A stretch of 59,808 bases of DNA, from the NCBI GenBank assembly GCA_028873965.1, contig JAPPMU010000027.1:1-59808 (forward strand). The letters are read 5' to 3'. The notes under the pieces are model-generated. The model searched no databases, was not told where the DNA came from, and saw only the letters and a list, made by a program, of their open reading frames with translations. Each line of letters opens with the position of its first letter. The stretch's first letter is position 1. Source of the stretch: Chloroflexota bacterium (GTDB lineage: Bacteria > Chloroflexota > Dehalococcoidia > Lucifugimonadales > UBA3495). Of the stretch, positions 35,637 through 45,708 are shown one piece after another. The position numbers and the translations under genes were made by a program.

Positions 35637-36074
35637 TTACGCCGCTCTTTCCGACACAGCCGTCTCGCAGCCCACGGCGCGCAGCGCTTGCAGGACCTCT
35701 CCAATGGGCGTGCAGTAGTCCAAGCTCAACAGCCGGGCGGCGTCTTCGATGCTGATCCCAAGCCGTTCGGCCAGGTTCGCTCGACTGATGCCCTGCTCAC
35801 GCATGGCGGTGTAGAGATCCAGCTGGGCGGCGATAAGGGGCTGGACGGTAAGCAACTCCTGTCCTTCCTGGAATGGGCTGGGCGTGGGCAGATCACGTTC
35901 CAGGTCGATGTAGGCGGACAGCGCGACAACCATACAATCCTCGGCCAGGATGATGGACTCCTTGAAAGTTTTGCCGCCGGTATTGGCGCCATATATGTCC
36001 GGGAACGAGACCACAAACCCCCATCCGCCCTCTTCTTCGTCCGGCCTGATGTTGCATGGAAAGGAGTACTTCAC
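35637..36074 (-). CDS. hicB: HicB-type antitoxin, copy 2
   Basis: 145 residues. EGGWGFVVSFPDIYGANTGG and KESIILAEDCMVVALSAY form the HicB core; ISRANLAERLGISIEDAARLL is the helix-turn-helix (quoted short: ISRANLAERLGI). Three bases after the copy-2 hicA. Its stop is ten bases before the copy-1 hicA, so all four genes may be one transcript. Confidence 0.9.
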   Translation of the reverse strand: MKYSFPCNIRPDEEEGGWGFVVSFPDIYGANTGGKTFKESIILAEDCMVVALSAYIDLERDLPTPSPFQEGQELLTVQPLIAAQLDLYTAMREQGISRANLAERLGISIEDAARLLSLDYCTPIGEVLQALRAVGCETAVSERAA

Positions 36075-36077
36075 GAT

Positions 36078-36284
36078 TCAAAACCTCCGCCTGTCAATAT
36101 CCAAGTCTCTCAGCATATTCCGAAGCGTACCCAAGCGAATCTCTCCGTGCTGAACGGTGGTAAACCGCTCCCCGATGAAGATCCTGCCGTGGCTACCCTT
36201 TCCCCAAGCGGGATCGAAATAGAAATCAAGGCCGTTGGCCCTGGCATAACGCCGGGCGCGCCTCACGAATTCCCTACCGTTCAT
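36078..36284 (-). CDS. hicA: HicA-type toxin, copy 2
   Basis: 68 residues, same length as copy 1. MNGREFVRRARRYARANG, then GKGSHGRIFIGER with the catalytic histidine. The first 15 residues equal copy 1 exactly, while residues 50-68 differ strongly. First gene of the minus-strand toxin-antitoxin stack; 31 bases downstream of the acs stop. Confidence 0.9.
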   Translation of the reverse strand: MNGREFVRRARRYARANGLDFYFDPAWGKGSHGRIFIGERFTTVQHGEIRLGTLRNMLRDLDIDRRRF

Positions 36285-36315
36285 AACATCTGCGAGACGC
36301 GCCGGCTAAACGTTC

Positions 36316-38220
36316 TTACTCCTCCAGCGTCGTTATGTCCCCCGGGTCCAGGCCCAGCTCCTGGGCCTTGAGGAGGCGGCGCATGATCTTGCCGGAGCGG
36401 GTCTTGGGCAGCGTCGGCGTGAACTCGATCTCCGACGGGACGGCGATGGGGCCCAACTCGCGGCGCACGTGCAATTGCAGGTCGTTGATCATACGGTCGG
36501 AGCCCTCGCTGCCCATGCGCAGGGTGACGAAGCCCTTGATGACCTCACCGCGCAGTTGGTCGGGCTTGCCGATGACCGCCGCCTCGGCCACCTCCGGATG
36601 CGACACCAGCGCCGACTCCACCTCGGCCGAGCCGATGCGGTGGCCGGCCACGTTGAGCACGTCGTCGGCGCGACCCACCACCATGTAGTAGCCGTCGGCG
36701 TCACGCAGGGCCACGTCGCCGGAGGAGTACACGCCGGGGATCTGGCTCCAGGTGTCGGCGTAGCGGTCGGGGTCGCCCCACACGGTGCGGGAGAAGTGCG
36801 GGAAGGGACGGCGGATCACCAGGAAGCCGCCCTTGTCCGGTTCCTCGATGGGCTCGCCTTCCCGGTCCACGATGTCCATGACGGCGCCGGGAAGGGGCTT
36901 GCCCACGCGGCCGGGACGGGAGGTCATGGTGGCGGTGGTGCCCAGGCAGGGGCCGCCGGTCTCCGTCTGCCACCAGTTGTCGACCATGTGCGCCCACTCG
37001 CCGCCGCCGCAGATGTGCTCGTAGGCCCAGCGCAGGGCCTCGGGGTTCAGCGGCTCGCCGGCGCAGGTGAGGAAGCGCAGGGACCGCAGGTTGTAACGGC
37101 TGGCCGGCTCCTCGCCGTAGCGCATGAGCATCCGCACCGCCGTGGGCGCGGTGAAAATGACGTTGACGCCGTACTTCTCGATGACCTCGTAGAACACGGC
37201 GTTGTGGGGGAAGTCGGGCGCGCCCTCCCGAAAAACAGTGGTGGCGCCGGCCACCAGCGGAGCGTACACGATGTAGCTGTGGCCCACGACCCACCCGATG
37301 TCCGACATGCACCAGAAGACGTCGTTGTCCTTGACGTCCCAAAAGTTCTTGAAATGATAGTGGGTGCCCACCATGTAGCCGCCGTGGACGTGCACGACGC
37401 CCTTGGGCTTGCCGGTGGTGCCGCTGGTGTAGAGGATATACAGCGGGTCCTCGGCATCCATGACCTCGGCGGGGCAGTCGATGCCGCTGCGGGCCATGAG
37501 GCCATCGAAATCGGTCTCGCCGTCCCGCAGGTCCTCCACGGCCAGCTCGCGGCGGAAGACGATGACGTGCTCCAGGCTGTCGCAGCCCTCCACGGCCTCG
37601 TCGGCGATGCCCTTGAGATCGACCCGGTTGCCGCGGCGGTAGCCCACGTCGCCGGTGATCAGCGCCTTGGCGCTGGCGTCCTGGATGCGGTCGCGCAGGG
37701 ACCCGACGCTGAAGCCGGCGTAGACCACGCTGTGGATGGCGCCGATGCGGGCGCAGGCCAGCATGCTGATGGCGCCCTCCGGCGTCAGGGGCATGTAGAT
37801 GACGACGCGGTCGCCCTTGCCCACGCCCAGGGACTTCAGGCCGTTGGCGAAGCGGTTGACCTGCTGGGCCAGGCGGGCGTAGGTGTACACCTGCTCGGTT
37901 CCGTCCTCGCCCAGCCAGATGAGGGCGGCCTTGTTGCGCCGCTCGGTGGCCAGGTGGCGGTCCAGGGCGTTGTAGGCGATGTTGGTCTTCCCGCCCACGA
38001 ACCAGCGGAAGTTGGGGTAGTCCCACTGGAAGACGTCGTCCCACTTGCGGAACCAGTGCAGTTCCTCGGCCGCCTCGGCCCAGAAGCCTTCGGGGTCCTC
38101 CACCGAGCGGGCGTACACGCCGTCGTAGTCGGCCATGGTGGCCTGCTCGACCACGTGGGGCGGAGGCGGGATCTCCCCGGCCTCCTGCAAAAGATGGTCA
38201 ATCTGTCCCTGCTGAACCAT
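36316..38220 (-). CDS. acs: Acetyl-CoA synthetase (AMP-forming)
   Basis: 634 residues from ATG 38218-38220. Activates acetate to acetyl-CoA through acetyl-AMP. GGKTNIAYNALDRHL, the P-loop-like YTSGTTGKPKGVVHVHGG, MVDNWWQTETGGP, SSGDVALRD and the C-terminal KTRSGKIMRRLLK (with the regulatory lysine) are all present. Slightly shorter than the usual 650 residues. Stand-alone gene. Propionate or another short acid cannot be excluded. Confidence 0.95.
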   Translation of the reverse strand: MVQQGQIDHLLQEAGEIPPPPHVVEQATMADYDGVYARSVEDPEGFWAEAAEELHWFRKWDDVFQWDYPNFRWFVGGKTNIAYNALDRHLATERRNKAALIWLGEDGTEQVYTYARLAQQVNRFANGLKSLGVGKGDRVVIYMPLTPEGAISMLACARIGAIHSVVYAGFSVGSLRDRIQDASAKALITGDVGYRRGNRVDLKGIADEAVEGCDSLEHVIVFRRELAVEDLRDGETDFDGLMARSGIDCPAEVMDAEDPLYILYTSGTTGKPKGVVHVHGGYMVGTHYHFKNFWDVKDNDVFWCMSDIGWVVGHSYIVYAPLVAGATTVFREGAPDFPHNAVFYEVIEKYGVNVIFTAPTAVRMLMRYGEEPASRYNLRSLRFLTCAGEPLNPEALRWAYEHICGGGEWAHMVDNWWQTETGGPCLGTTATMTSRPGRVGKPLPGAVMDIVDREGEPIEEPDKGGFLVIRRPFPHFSRTVWGDPDRYADTWSQIPGVYSSGDVALRDADGYYMVVGRADDVLNVAGHRIGSAEVESALVSHPEVAEAAVIGKPDQLRGEVIKGFVTLRMGSEGSDRMINDLQLHVRRELGPIAVPSEIEFTPTLPKTRSGKIMRRLLKAQELGLDPGDITTLEE

Positions 38221-38311
38221 AAAAGCGCACCTCGCACCTGAGCGTGTTGAGTGCGCCTATTGTAGCGGGAACGGCGGAATGATGTGTTGGGCTAGTTTGG
38301 CTTCGCCCTAT

Positions 38312-38440
38312 GTTCAGAACCACATGGCTTCCCTGTACGAGACCTTCCCCGCCGCCGAAGCCAGGCGCATCGTGAAACGTTGGAGTTTCACCACACCCCA
38401 ACACCGCGCGCGTTCGGTTGTGTCCCGTCAAGAGGTGTAA
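38312..38440 (+). pseudogene. IS630-type transposase fragment
   Basis: Forty-two codons of a transposase C-terminal region: ASLYETFPAAEARRIVKR matches the segment just before the final HYTPKHGSWLNMAE of IS630-family transposases, but the following WSFTTPQHRAR is already frameshifted and degraded. No other part of the IS is present. Confidence 0.6.
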
Positions 38441-38465
38441 TAGGGGTCATCCTAGTTGATGATGT

Positions 38466-39612
38466 TCAGGCAGCGGCCTCCAGTAAGTGAGTTGTGGGCA
38501 GGGCTTCGGCATCGCCGTTCTTGCTGAAGGTGAGGTAGCGACGGCCTTCGGCCCATTCATCGTGCTGTTCGGCCAGCACCGCGCCCACCAGGCGCCGGGT
38601 CGCCGCCCGGTTGGGGAAGATACCCACCACGTTGGTGCGCCGGCGGATCTCCTGGTTCAATCGCTCCAAGGGGTTGTTGGACCAGAGCTTCTGCCGGTGG
38701 AACACCGGGAAGGGGGTGAAGGCCAGGATGTCGGGGAGGGCGTCCTCCAGCAGGTCGGCCGCCTGGGGAAAGTGTTCCCGGAGTTGCGCCACCACCCGGG
38801 GGGCTGGTGGCGGACTTCTTCTGGAGAGAGTTGCTTGTAGATGGTGCGCACCATGGTGGCCACTCCGGGTTGGGATCGCTTTGGCACTCGGGTGAGCAGG
38901 TTGGCCATGAAGTGGGTGCGACACCGCTGCCAACCGGCGCCGGCAAACACCGTGGCGATGGCGTTCTTCAGGCCCCCGGCTTTCGCAGGGGCAGGCTCTG
39001 ATGGGCATCGGAGATGACCAGTTCCACCCCGCTGAGGCCGCGAGCGTTCAGCGAGCGCAGAAAGGCCAGCCAGAAGGCGCCGTCCTCGCTGGCCCCCACG
39101 TCCATGCCCAGCACCTCCCGCTGACCGTGGGCGTTGACACCAGTGGCCACCACCACGCTGACGTTGACGATCCGCCCACCTTCCCGCACCTTCTGGGTGC
39201 GGGCGTCCAGCCACACGTAGGGATAGGGGCTGCCGTCCAGGGGCCGGTCCAAGAAGTTCTCCACCACTTCGTCCAACTCTCGGCAGATGCGCGACACCTG
39301 ACTACTGGAGATGCCCTCGCAACCCAGGGACTTGATCAGGTCGTCCACTCTCCTGGTGGACACGCCCTCCACATAGGCTTGCTGGATCACCGCCAGCAGG
39401 GCCTTCTCACTGCGTCGACGCGGGTCCAGCAGGCTGGGAAAGTGGCTGCCCTCCCGGATCTTCGGAATACGCAGTTCCATAGTGCCCACCCGGGTGTCCC
39501 AGGCACGGCTGCGGTAGCCATTCACCTGCAGGGCTTCCCGCAGAAAGTCCACATCTCCGTCCACGCCACGCTTGCGTAGTAGTTCCAAAAGGTCCATGCT
39601 GTCCTTGGCCAT
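38466..39612 (-). pseudogene. IS256-family (mutator) transposase, frameshifted
   Basis: N-terminal part from ATG 39610-39612 (MAKDSMDLLELLRKRG) through VWLDARTQKVRE and VISDAHQ supplies the first two acidic residues of the DDE triad. A roughly 23-base insertion at 38978-39000 then breaks the frame. Two further frames complete the protein: [21 protein letters not shown], then [19 protein letters not shown] with the catalytic Glu. At least two breaks, so inactive. GTCATCCT (about 38447) and AGGATGAC (about 39669) may be remnants of its inverted ends. Confidence 0.8.
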
Positions 39613-39689
39613 CGTTGCCTTCCCTATCGGGTTCGTCGTTGTTGTTCCGATGTCGTTGTTGTTCCGGTAAGGATGACGCGGTGACCGCC

Positions 39690-40989
39690 TTATTGCCACC
39701 CCACTCCTCTTACACCACCTCCGGGGACTCTACTCTGAGCTTGTGGAGCCGGCGGCTCACACCGCCGGTCTCCCAACAGCTCCACCATGGCCACCGACCG
39801 CACCAAGCCAAGGTGCAGGCGGTCGATGGGATGAGAACCGGCATGGTGGCCCGCTCAATTGAGTACATCCGCAGAACTGTGGGCTGCTCCCTCTGGCCAG
39901 ACCGTCCCAACCTTTGCCGGAGAGACGACACGGAGAACGGAGGACCGATCTGGGCCACGCAGTCGATGGCCCCGATATCAATACCCGGTTCCAAGGTTGA
40001 GGTGCAGATGGCGGTCGCGGTCCTGCTGCTCTTGAGGCGCCGCTCCACGTCCAGCCGATGCTCCCTGGACAGGCTGGCGTGATGGGGCAGGAAATCCACC
40101 GGCACCTTCGCGTCCTCGGACACTTGCCGCAGGGCATCGGCATACCACTCGACGTCCTGTCGAGAGCCGGCAAAGACGAGATTGGGGGTCCCCCGCAATC
40201 GTTCAAACAGGTGTTTGGCGACCGCCTTCTTTGATGCTTCACTGTCTCCTTCGGCGCCGGTGACGTACCCGCGAAGCTGGACGCCCACTTCACTTCCGTC
40301 CGCCGCGCTCTCCAGCAAGTCCACAGCATCGGGGACGCCCGCCCGGAGGTACTCTTTCACCGTTTCCATGTCAGCAAGGGTGGCCGACAACCCCGACTCT
40401 CCGGATGCGACGTCCCACTGCCAACTCCAATCGCGTGAGGAGCGAGCGCAGGTGGATGCCTCTCTCGTTGTCCAAGAGGGAGTGGAGTTCGTCGATAATG
40501 ATTGCCCGGGCGCCGGCGAACAGCGTCGGGATTTCCAATCCCCTCAGCACGAACAGCGCTTCCAGAGACTCCGGCGTGATCAACAGCACGCCCCGCGGGT
40601 TCCGGCGGGCGCGAGACTTCACCGCTTGAGAAATGTCGCCGTGCCACGGATAGGGCGGCAACTCGGCCCGCGCGCAGAGGTCCTTCCATCCGGTCCAGCT
40701 GGTCGTTTATCGGCGCTCTGAGCGGCGCCACGTACACCAGGTCGAATCCTCCCGGTCCAGGTTCGGTCAGGACCGACGAGATCAGCGGCAGGAATGCGGC
40801 TTCCGTCTTGCCGCCTGCGGTCGGAGCGGCGATGATCAGGTCCTGGTCTTCCTCCAAAAGCGTTGTGATCGCACGCTCCTGAATGTCGCGCAGTTCGGTC
40901 CAGTCCTGGTCCCAGATCCAACGGCGAACCGGCTCAGCCAGCAGCTCAAAGGCCGAGGATGGATTAGAGCTTGAATGAGGTGAGCTCAT
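39690..40989 (-). pseudogene. Lhr/BrxHI-like DEAD/DEAH helicase, frameshifted and truncated
   Basis: N-terminus from ATG 40987-40989: ELRDIQERAITTLLEEDQ, Walker A APTAGGKTEAAFLP, then after a break near 40690 LLITPESLEALF and DEAH-like IIIDELHSLLDNERG, then after a break near 40395 SATLADMETVKEYL, FAGSRQDVEWYADAL and GSGIDIG-type ICTSTLEPGIDIGAID, SLRQRLGRSGQRE. The C-terminal half expected for the family is missing at the IS256 side. Pairs with the upstream ATPase pseudogene, overlapping its end. At least three breaks. Confidence 0.75.
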
Positions 40990-42190
40990 CGTCCGCTCCG
41001 TCTTCGGCTATTCCATCGTCACCGGCGCCGGCGTCTTCCTCGTGGTTCACGGAACCGATCAGCGATTGCCACTGGACGCCCGGGTTCTGGTCCAGCACCG
41101 ACAGCATGTTCACGAACTCTTTCACCGTGTTCCGGGGGTTCTGAAGTAGGCGTCGCCGATCCGGTTGGAGCAGTGCGCCATGAAAGCCGTCAATGCCTCG
41201 TCCGGCAAGCGTTTTCGTCGTCCTGCATCACCCGGCGGATGTTGGTCAAAAGCACGAACATGTCCTCCGGGGTCAGGTTGGCCAGCCGTACCACCGGACC
41301 CGACAGGTCGACCATCCCGTCACGCGCGAAGGTGTTCTCCGCCAACCGCGACTGGAGCGCCTGGTAGCTGTAGAGACCGCGGCGGGTGTCCATGAGGAAT
41401 TCGGGCGTCCTGCCCATGATGAACCGAAGGTTTCGGGCGGTGCCCTGCAGCACGTCGTTCAATATGCGGAGCAGCTGCTCGTAGTTGGATTGACGCGACT
41501 GTGACGAGGCGATCTTGTACAGGTTCACCATTTCGTCCAGGGAAACCAGCAGGCCCCGGTATCCAGCTTCCCGGACGAAAAGCGCGAGGAGCTTCACCTG
41601 ATCGTAGATGCTCGCGTCATCCACGATGGTGCGCACCCCGAGATCCCTGCGGGCGTCCGTCCTGGTGGCATATTCGCCCCGAAGCCATCGCAGGGCCGCG
41701 GATTTGAGCTCCTCGTTTCCGGTGTCGTACCCCTCCCAGTAGCGGGCGATGACGGCGGCGAAATCGTAACCGCCGGTCATCTCCCGCAGGTGCGCCAGCT
41801 TCTCCAGGATTACCTCTCCAACATCCTGTCCCGTCTCGTCAGCATCCCTGATGACCTGCGTGGCGAACGCTCCACCACCGAGGCCATGGCGCCACCCTCC
41901 GGCCGGCTGCGCGTTGCGGTATTGCGGGCCATCTCCGCATACAGGGAACGCGCCTGTCCACCGGTTCCGTGGAGCCGCCGGTCCGGCGTGATGTCCGCCG
42001 ATAGCACCACCAGCCCTTTCTTCAGCGCGACCAGCCGTACCAGGTTCAGGAAAAATGTCTTGTCCGAGCCGTGGTCTCCGATCACGAACCGGATGGCCGA
42101 ACCGCCCTCACCGATGCGTTCGATGTCGCACACCCGCGTCGTTCGCTCCCCGCGCCACAGGTTCGCGAGAGACCACGTTCGCCAAGTCGT
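40964..42190 (-). pseudogene. DUF2791 (BREX-type ATP-binding) ATPase, frameshifted
   Basis: Reassembles from several frames: IERIGEGGSAIRFVIGDHGSDKTFF (Walker A with the usual G before K replaced by D), SADITPDRRLHGTGGQARS, FATQVIRDADETGQDVGEV, MTGGYDFAAVIARYWEGYD, the Walker B region LLVSLDEMVNLYK, RLAENTFARDG and a C-terminus TPRNTVKEFVNMLSV ending FKL at 40964. Breaks near 41866, 41205 and 41140, the last at a run of C. Related ATPases pair with Lhr-like helicases in BREX-type and TerB-linked defence loci. The 5' end is not clear. Confidence 0.75.
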
Positions 42191-42483
42191 CAGTTACCAG
42201 TTCCTCCAAAGCCTTGGTGGGTATCGGGGGCGTCGTAGGCAAAACGTCTGGAGCGTTATTTGTCCCACCAGCGCCCTTCTGCTTCCATCTCTGGAATAGT
42301 CTGAAAATGTTCAAGTTCATCCCCGCCCCGAGAGGTTGCGCAACGTGCTCCACGGCCTCGCCGTATGGCTCGACACTTCCTACGTTCTTATGATTTCGAC
42401 GTCTCCGAAAACTCTCATACCAATTCAGCACGCGCAGGTGCGGGCTGACTCTATCCGGCGCCAGCCGCAGTGGGCAGGGCACG

Positions 42484-42648
42484 TATCTTTTCCCCAACCA
42501 GTTGCTCCGCCAACGCTTCTTCTCCCTGACCGGACGCATCACCCGCAAGGCCCGGCGCCTCACCCTGCATCTACCCCAGGGCTGGCCTTGGCGAAACCAG
42601 CTCAGCTCTGCCCTGGCGAGACTGCGAGTCCTGCTCCTCCCTTCCTGA
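42484..42648 (+). pseudogene. IS1380-like transposase C-terminal fragment
   Basis: FPNQLLRQRFFSLTGRITRKARRLTLHLPQ and GWPWRNQLSSALARLR (read as FSLTGRITRKARRLTLHLP and GWPWRNQLSSALARLR) resemble the last 50 residues of IS1380-type transposases. Only this tail is left; upstream bases 42250-42480 give no usable frame. The family call is tentative. Bases 42649-43000 hold no gene I can support. Confidence 0.5.
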
Positions 42649-43000
42649 CGCCGTCCTCGGCGTTTGACCTGTCCACCATGCCGCCACACGCCTAGCCGAT
42701 CAGCGCCCAGGCTGGGCACCTGACCGCCTCCGTCAGCGATTTGCGCTGATGATCGCTCCCAACGCCGCTACCACGGGCGGTCAACATCCCCCTGGCGTGA
42801 CGTCCACATCCCGCATCGTCCATTTTCATCGGCATCAGGTCCTCGCCAGCCCGTTCCTTGACCCTTCATCCCTCGTCCGACTACCGCCGACGTTTCCCTT
42901 CGGTGGATTCGAGCTTGGGCGCCAGTGTTTTTCAGCGGGACCGCGGACCCGGCAAATTCGCCTCATCAACTCTGAACGGTTGCCTGCTTCGGGCTTTTTG

Positions 43001-43029
43001 TTGACATTCGACTTGGCGAATCCTAATAT
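43001..43029 (+). promoter_or_regulatory. Strong sigma-70-type promoter
   Basis: TTGACA (43001-43006), a 17-base spacer and TAATAT (43024-43029), about 55 bases before the DUF1800 gene. Near-consensus elements are rare in this GC-rich window. Confidence 0.8.
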
Positions 43030-43084
43030 GCTGTAAATCGGCGCCTGGCTCAGTGTTTTGGGCTCGATAAACGGAGAGGCGGTA

Positions 43085-44500
43085 ATGCCCCACCAAGAAG
43101 ACATTCGATTGATGGCCCATCTAATGAGACGGGCAGGCTTTGGTGATACCCGTGAGGAACTGGAGGAGCGTGTCTCCAGAGGCTACGAAGCCGTGGTTGA
43201 GGAGCTTCTGCATCCAGAGCGGCAGCCGGCCATAGACGACGAACTGCTGTACCGGTTCTTCCCGGGTTATGAGGGGGCCGGGGCGCTGCCAATAAATCAG
43301 GCCAATTGGGTGTTCCGGATGATCAACACCCAACGTCCTCTGGAAGAGAAGATGGCCCTCTTCTGGCATCAGTTGTTCGCCACCAGCAACTCCAAGGTGG
43401 ACAATCCGCTGGAGCTGACTCGCCAGATTGCCATCTTCCGTGAATACGGATTGGGCACTTATCGCGACCTCCTGGTAGAGGTTGCAAAGTCGCCAGCCAT
43501 GATCTTCTGGTTGGACAACCAGGGAAATCGTGACGGCGCCATAAATGAAAACTGGGGGCGGGAGCTGTTGGAGCTTTTCTCCCTGGGAGTTGGAAACTAC
43601 TCAGAGGATGATATCAGGGAAGCAGCCAGGGCCTTTACCGGATGGACGATTGCCCCGAAGATCCCCCGTAATCCTTACGGTCGTTTCCACTGGCTATTCG
43701 ACTACAAACCTGAGGACCACGACGATCAGGAGAAGACCTTCCTGGGGCATACCGGGAACTTCAACGGCGAAGACATCGTGGACATCATTGCGGATCAACC
43801 GGCTACGGCCCGGTTCCTGGCCCGTCACCTTTACAGATTCTTCGTCGCCGACGAGCCCCATGTCGCCAGTTGGAACGTCACGCCACCGGTTGACCCTGAA
43901 GCCATCGAGTTGTTGGCGGATGCCTACAATGAATCCGGTGGCGACATCCGGGCTATTTTACGAGCGTTGTTCAACTCAGAGTTCTTCAAGAATGCCCGCT
44001 TCGCCCGGGTGAAAAGCCCGGCTGAATTGATCGTTGGCACGGTGCGCATGGCGGGCAACTATGAAGGCTTCAAGCCAGGATTGAACAATCTGGCGCTGGA
44101 GTGCGGTTGGCAGGGACAGGCGCTGCTCAATCCTCCCAGCGTGGAGGGTTGGCACACCGGCTCAGAATGGATCGACCCCGGCGTTTTGATGCGTCGGGTG
44201 AACTTTGCTGCGAGGATATTTGGAGACATCTCACTACCCGGCGTGCAGGCTATCGTCAAACGGGTGTTGGTGAATGTGCATGGGCATGGGGATTATTCCC
44301 CCCAGGCGATAGTGGAAGCTTGTCTCGACGCGATGGGACCGTTGGAAGTCAGTAGGGCGACCCACTCTGAATTGATTGCCCACGCCGAAAAATGCGGCGA
44401 TCTGGCCTGGAGCACCCACGAAGAATTCAGGGCTACAATGCACAATGTGGGCAAGATCCTGACCTTGATTGCCGCCTCGCGAGAATATCAGTTTGCCTAG
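43085..44500 (+). CDS. DUF1800 family protein
   Basis: 471 residues from ATG 43085 with GGAGAGG before it. HLMRRAGFGDTREELEERV at the start, PLEEKMALFWHQLFATSNSK, NENWGRELLELFSLG, AARAFTGWTI, FLARHLYRFFV and LNPPSVEGWHTGSEW are conserved DUF1800 segments (shown in short pieces). Function unknown; members nearly always pair with a DUF1501 gene and are often linked to exported or outer-surface proteins. No signal peptide here. First gene of a three-gene operon under a clear promoter. Confidence 0.9.
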   Translation: MPHQEDIRLMAHLMRRAGFGDTREELEERVSRGYEAVVEELLHPERQPAIDDELLYRFFPGYEGAGALPINQANWVFRMINTQRPLEEKMALFWHQLFATSNSKVDNPLELTRQIAIFREYGLGTYRDLLVEVAKSPAMIFWLDNQGNRDGAINENWGRELLELFSLGVGNYSEDDIREAARAFTGWTIAPKIPRNPYGRFHWLFDYKPEDHDDQEKTFLGHTGNFNGEDIVDIIADQPATARFLARHLYRFFVADEPHVASWNVTPPVDPEAIELLADAYNESGGDIRAILRALFNSEFFKNARFARVKSPAELIVGTVRMAGNYEGFKPGLNNLALECGWQGQALLNPPSVEGWHTGSEWIDPGVLMRRVNFAARIFGDISLPGVQAIVKRVLVNVHGHGDYSPQAIVEACLDAMGPLEVSRATHSELIAHAEKCGDLAWSTHEEFRATMHNVGKILTLIAASREYQFA

Positions 44501-44535
44501 GCAAGCGCATACAACTGATGGAGAAGGATATTAAA

Positions 44536-45672
44536 ATGTCATCAACCCATAAAGACCCTGTGCTGGTCGTGCTGGAGCTAACTGGGGCCAACGACTATCT
44601 CAATACGATTGTTCCTTATAGCAATCCCCTGTATTGGGATAACCGACCCAAGGTCCATATCCCTGAAGACCAATTGCTGCCCATAGATGACCAACTGGCA
44701 TTCCGGGCCGGAATGGAGCCGTTGAAAGAAATCTACGACCAGGGCAACATGGCAATCATTCACGGGATCGGATTTGAAAATTCGCCCCGTTCGCACTTTC
44801 GCGCCATGGACATCTGGCATACCTGCGAGCCGGATTCCATCGGGATTGACGGCTGGCTCGCCAAGGTCGTCCGGGACTTGGATCCTGGCGGCGAGAACGT
44901 GCTGAAGGGAGTTAACCTGGGCCAGGGCCTGCCTCGGGCAATGGCCATGAAGGGGGTTCCGGTTACTTCTGTCAACCACCTTCCTTCATACGGTGTACTC
45001 TCATCAAATCCGGGAATCGCCTCCGAGCAAGATCGGATCCAGTTGTTGGAGACCTTTGCCCGCATGTACGCTCCCACCATCGGCACCGGACCGACCATGG
45101 AATATCTGGGACAGGCAGGACGGGATGCGTTGCGAGGAGCCGACATCATCCGGGTTGCTCCCGAAACCTACTCTTCAAACGTAGAGTACGCCAATAATGC
45201 CATCGCGAGGCGCTTCAGAGACGTGGCCCAAGTGCATCTGGCTGGCCTGGGCACCCAGGTCTTTTACACCTCCCACGGGCCCTTCGACACCCACTATGAC
45301 CAGCTGGGACCACATGAAAAACTTTGGACGGAAATTTCCGGTGCCATACGCGACTTCTTCGACGACCTGCGTGAGCACGACGCCTCAGACGAGGTGGTTG
45401 TCATGTTGTTCAGCGAGTTCGGGCGCCGCGTCCGCGACAATGGCACTGGTACCGACCACGGAGCGGCTGGGGTAGCGTTCGCCATTGGCGACCGGGTGAA
45501 TGGCGGAATGTACGGGACCTATCCCTCGCTGAAACCGGGGGATCTCACCCAGGGAGACCTGGAACCCAACTACGATTTCCGTGGCTTCTACTCCACCTTG
45601 GCGGAAAGGTGGCTGGGACTCGACCCGGTACCCATCGTCGGTGGACACTTCGAGCAAATGTCCTTCGTGTAG
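44536..45672 (+). CDS. DUF1501 family protein
   Basis: 378 residues from ATG 44536 with AGAAGGA. An upstream in-frame ATG at 44518 adds six residues. VLVVLELTGANDYLNTIVPY, IHGIGFENSPRSHFRAMDIWHT (short forms), FDTHYDQLG, VVMLFSEFGRRVRDNGTGTDHG match the alkaline-phosphatase-like DUF1501 fold with its metal site. Most relatives have a twin-arginine signal; this one starts directly with the core, so a cytoplasmic location is likely. Lies 35 bases after the DUF1800 gene. Confidence 0.9.
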   Translation: MSSTHKDPVLVVLELTGANDYLNTIVPYSNPLYWDNRPKVHIPEDQLLPIDDQLAFRAGMEPLKEIYDQGNMAIIHGIGFENSPRSHFRAMDIWHTCEPDSIGIDGWLAKVVRDLDPGGENVLKGVNLGQGLPRAMAMKGVPVTSVNHLPSYGVLSSNPGIASEQDRIQLLETFARMYAPTIGTGPTMEYLGQAGRDALRGADIIRVAPETYSSNVEYANNAIARRFRDVAQVHLAGLGTQVFYTSHGPFDTHYDQLGPHEKLWTEISGAIRDFFDDLREHDASDEVVVMLFSEFGRRVRDNGTGTDHGAAGVAFAIGDRVNGGMYGTYPSLKPGDLTQGDLEPNYDFRGFYSTLAERWLGLDPVPIVGGHFEQMSFV

Positions 45673-45708
45673 CTTCAGGGCCCCAAAATAGTTCGCGGGA
45701 GAGGGGAT

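Noticed and set aside
42649..43000. Possible small genes in the gap before the DUF1800 promoter
   Set aside because: ORFs here are low-complexity, lack ribosome sites and have no recognisable motif.
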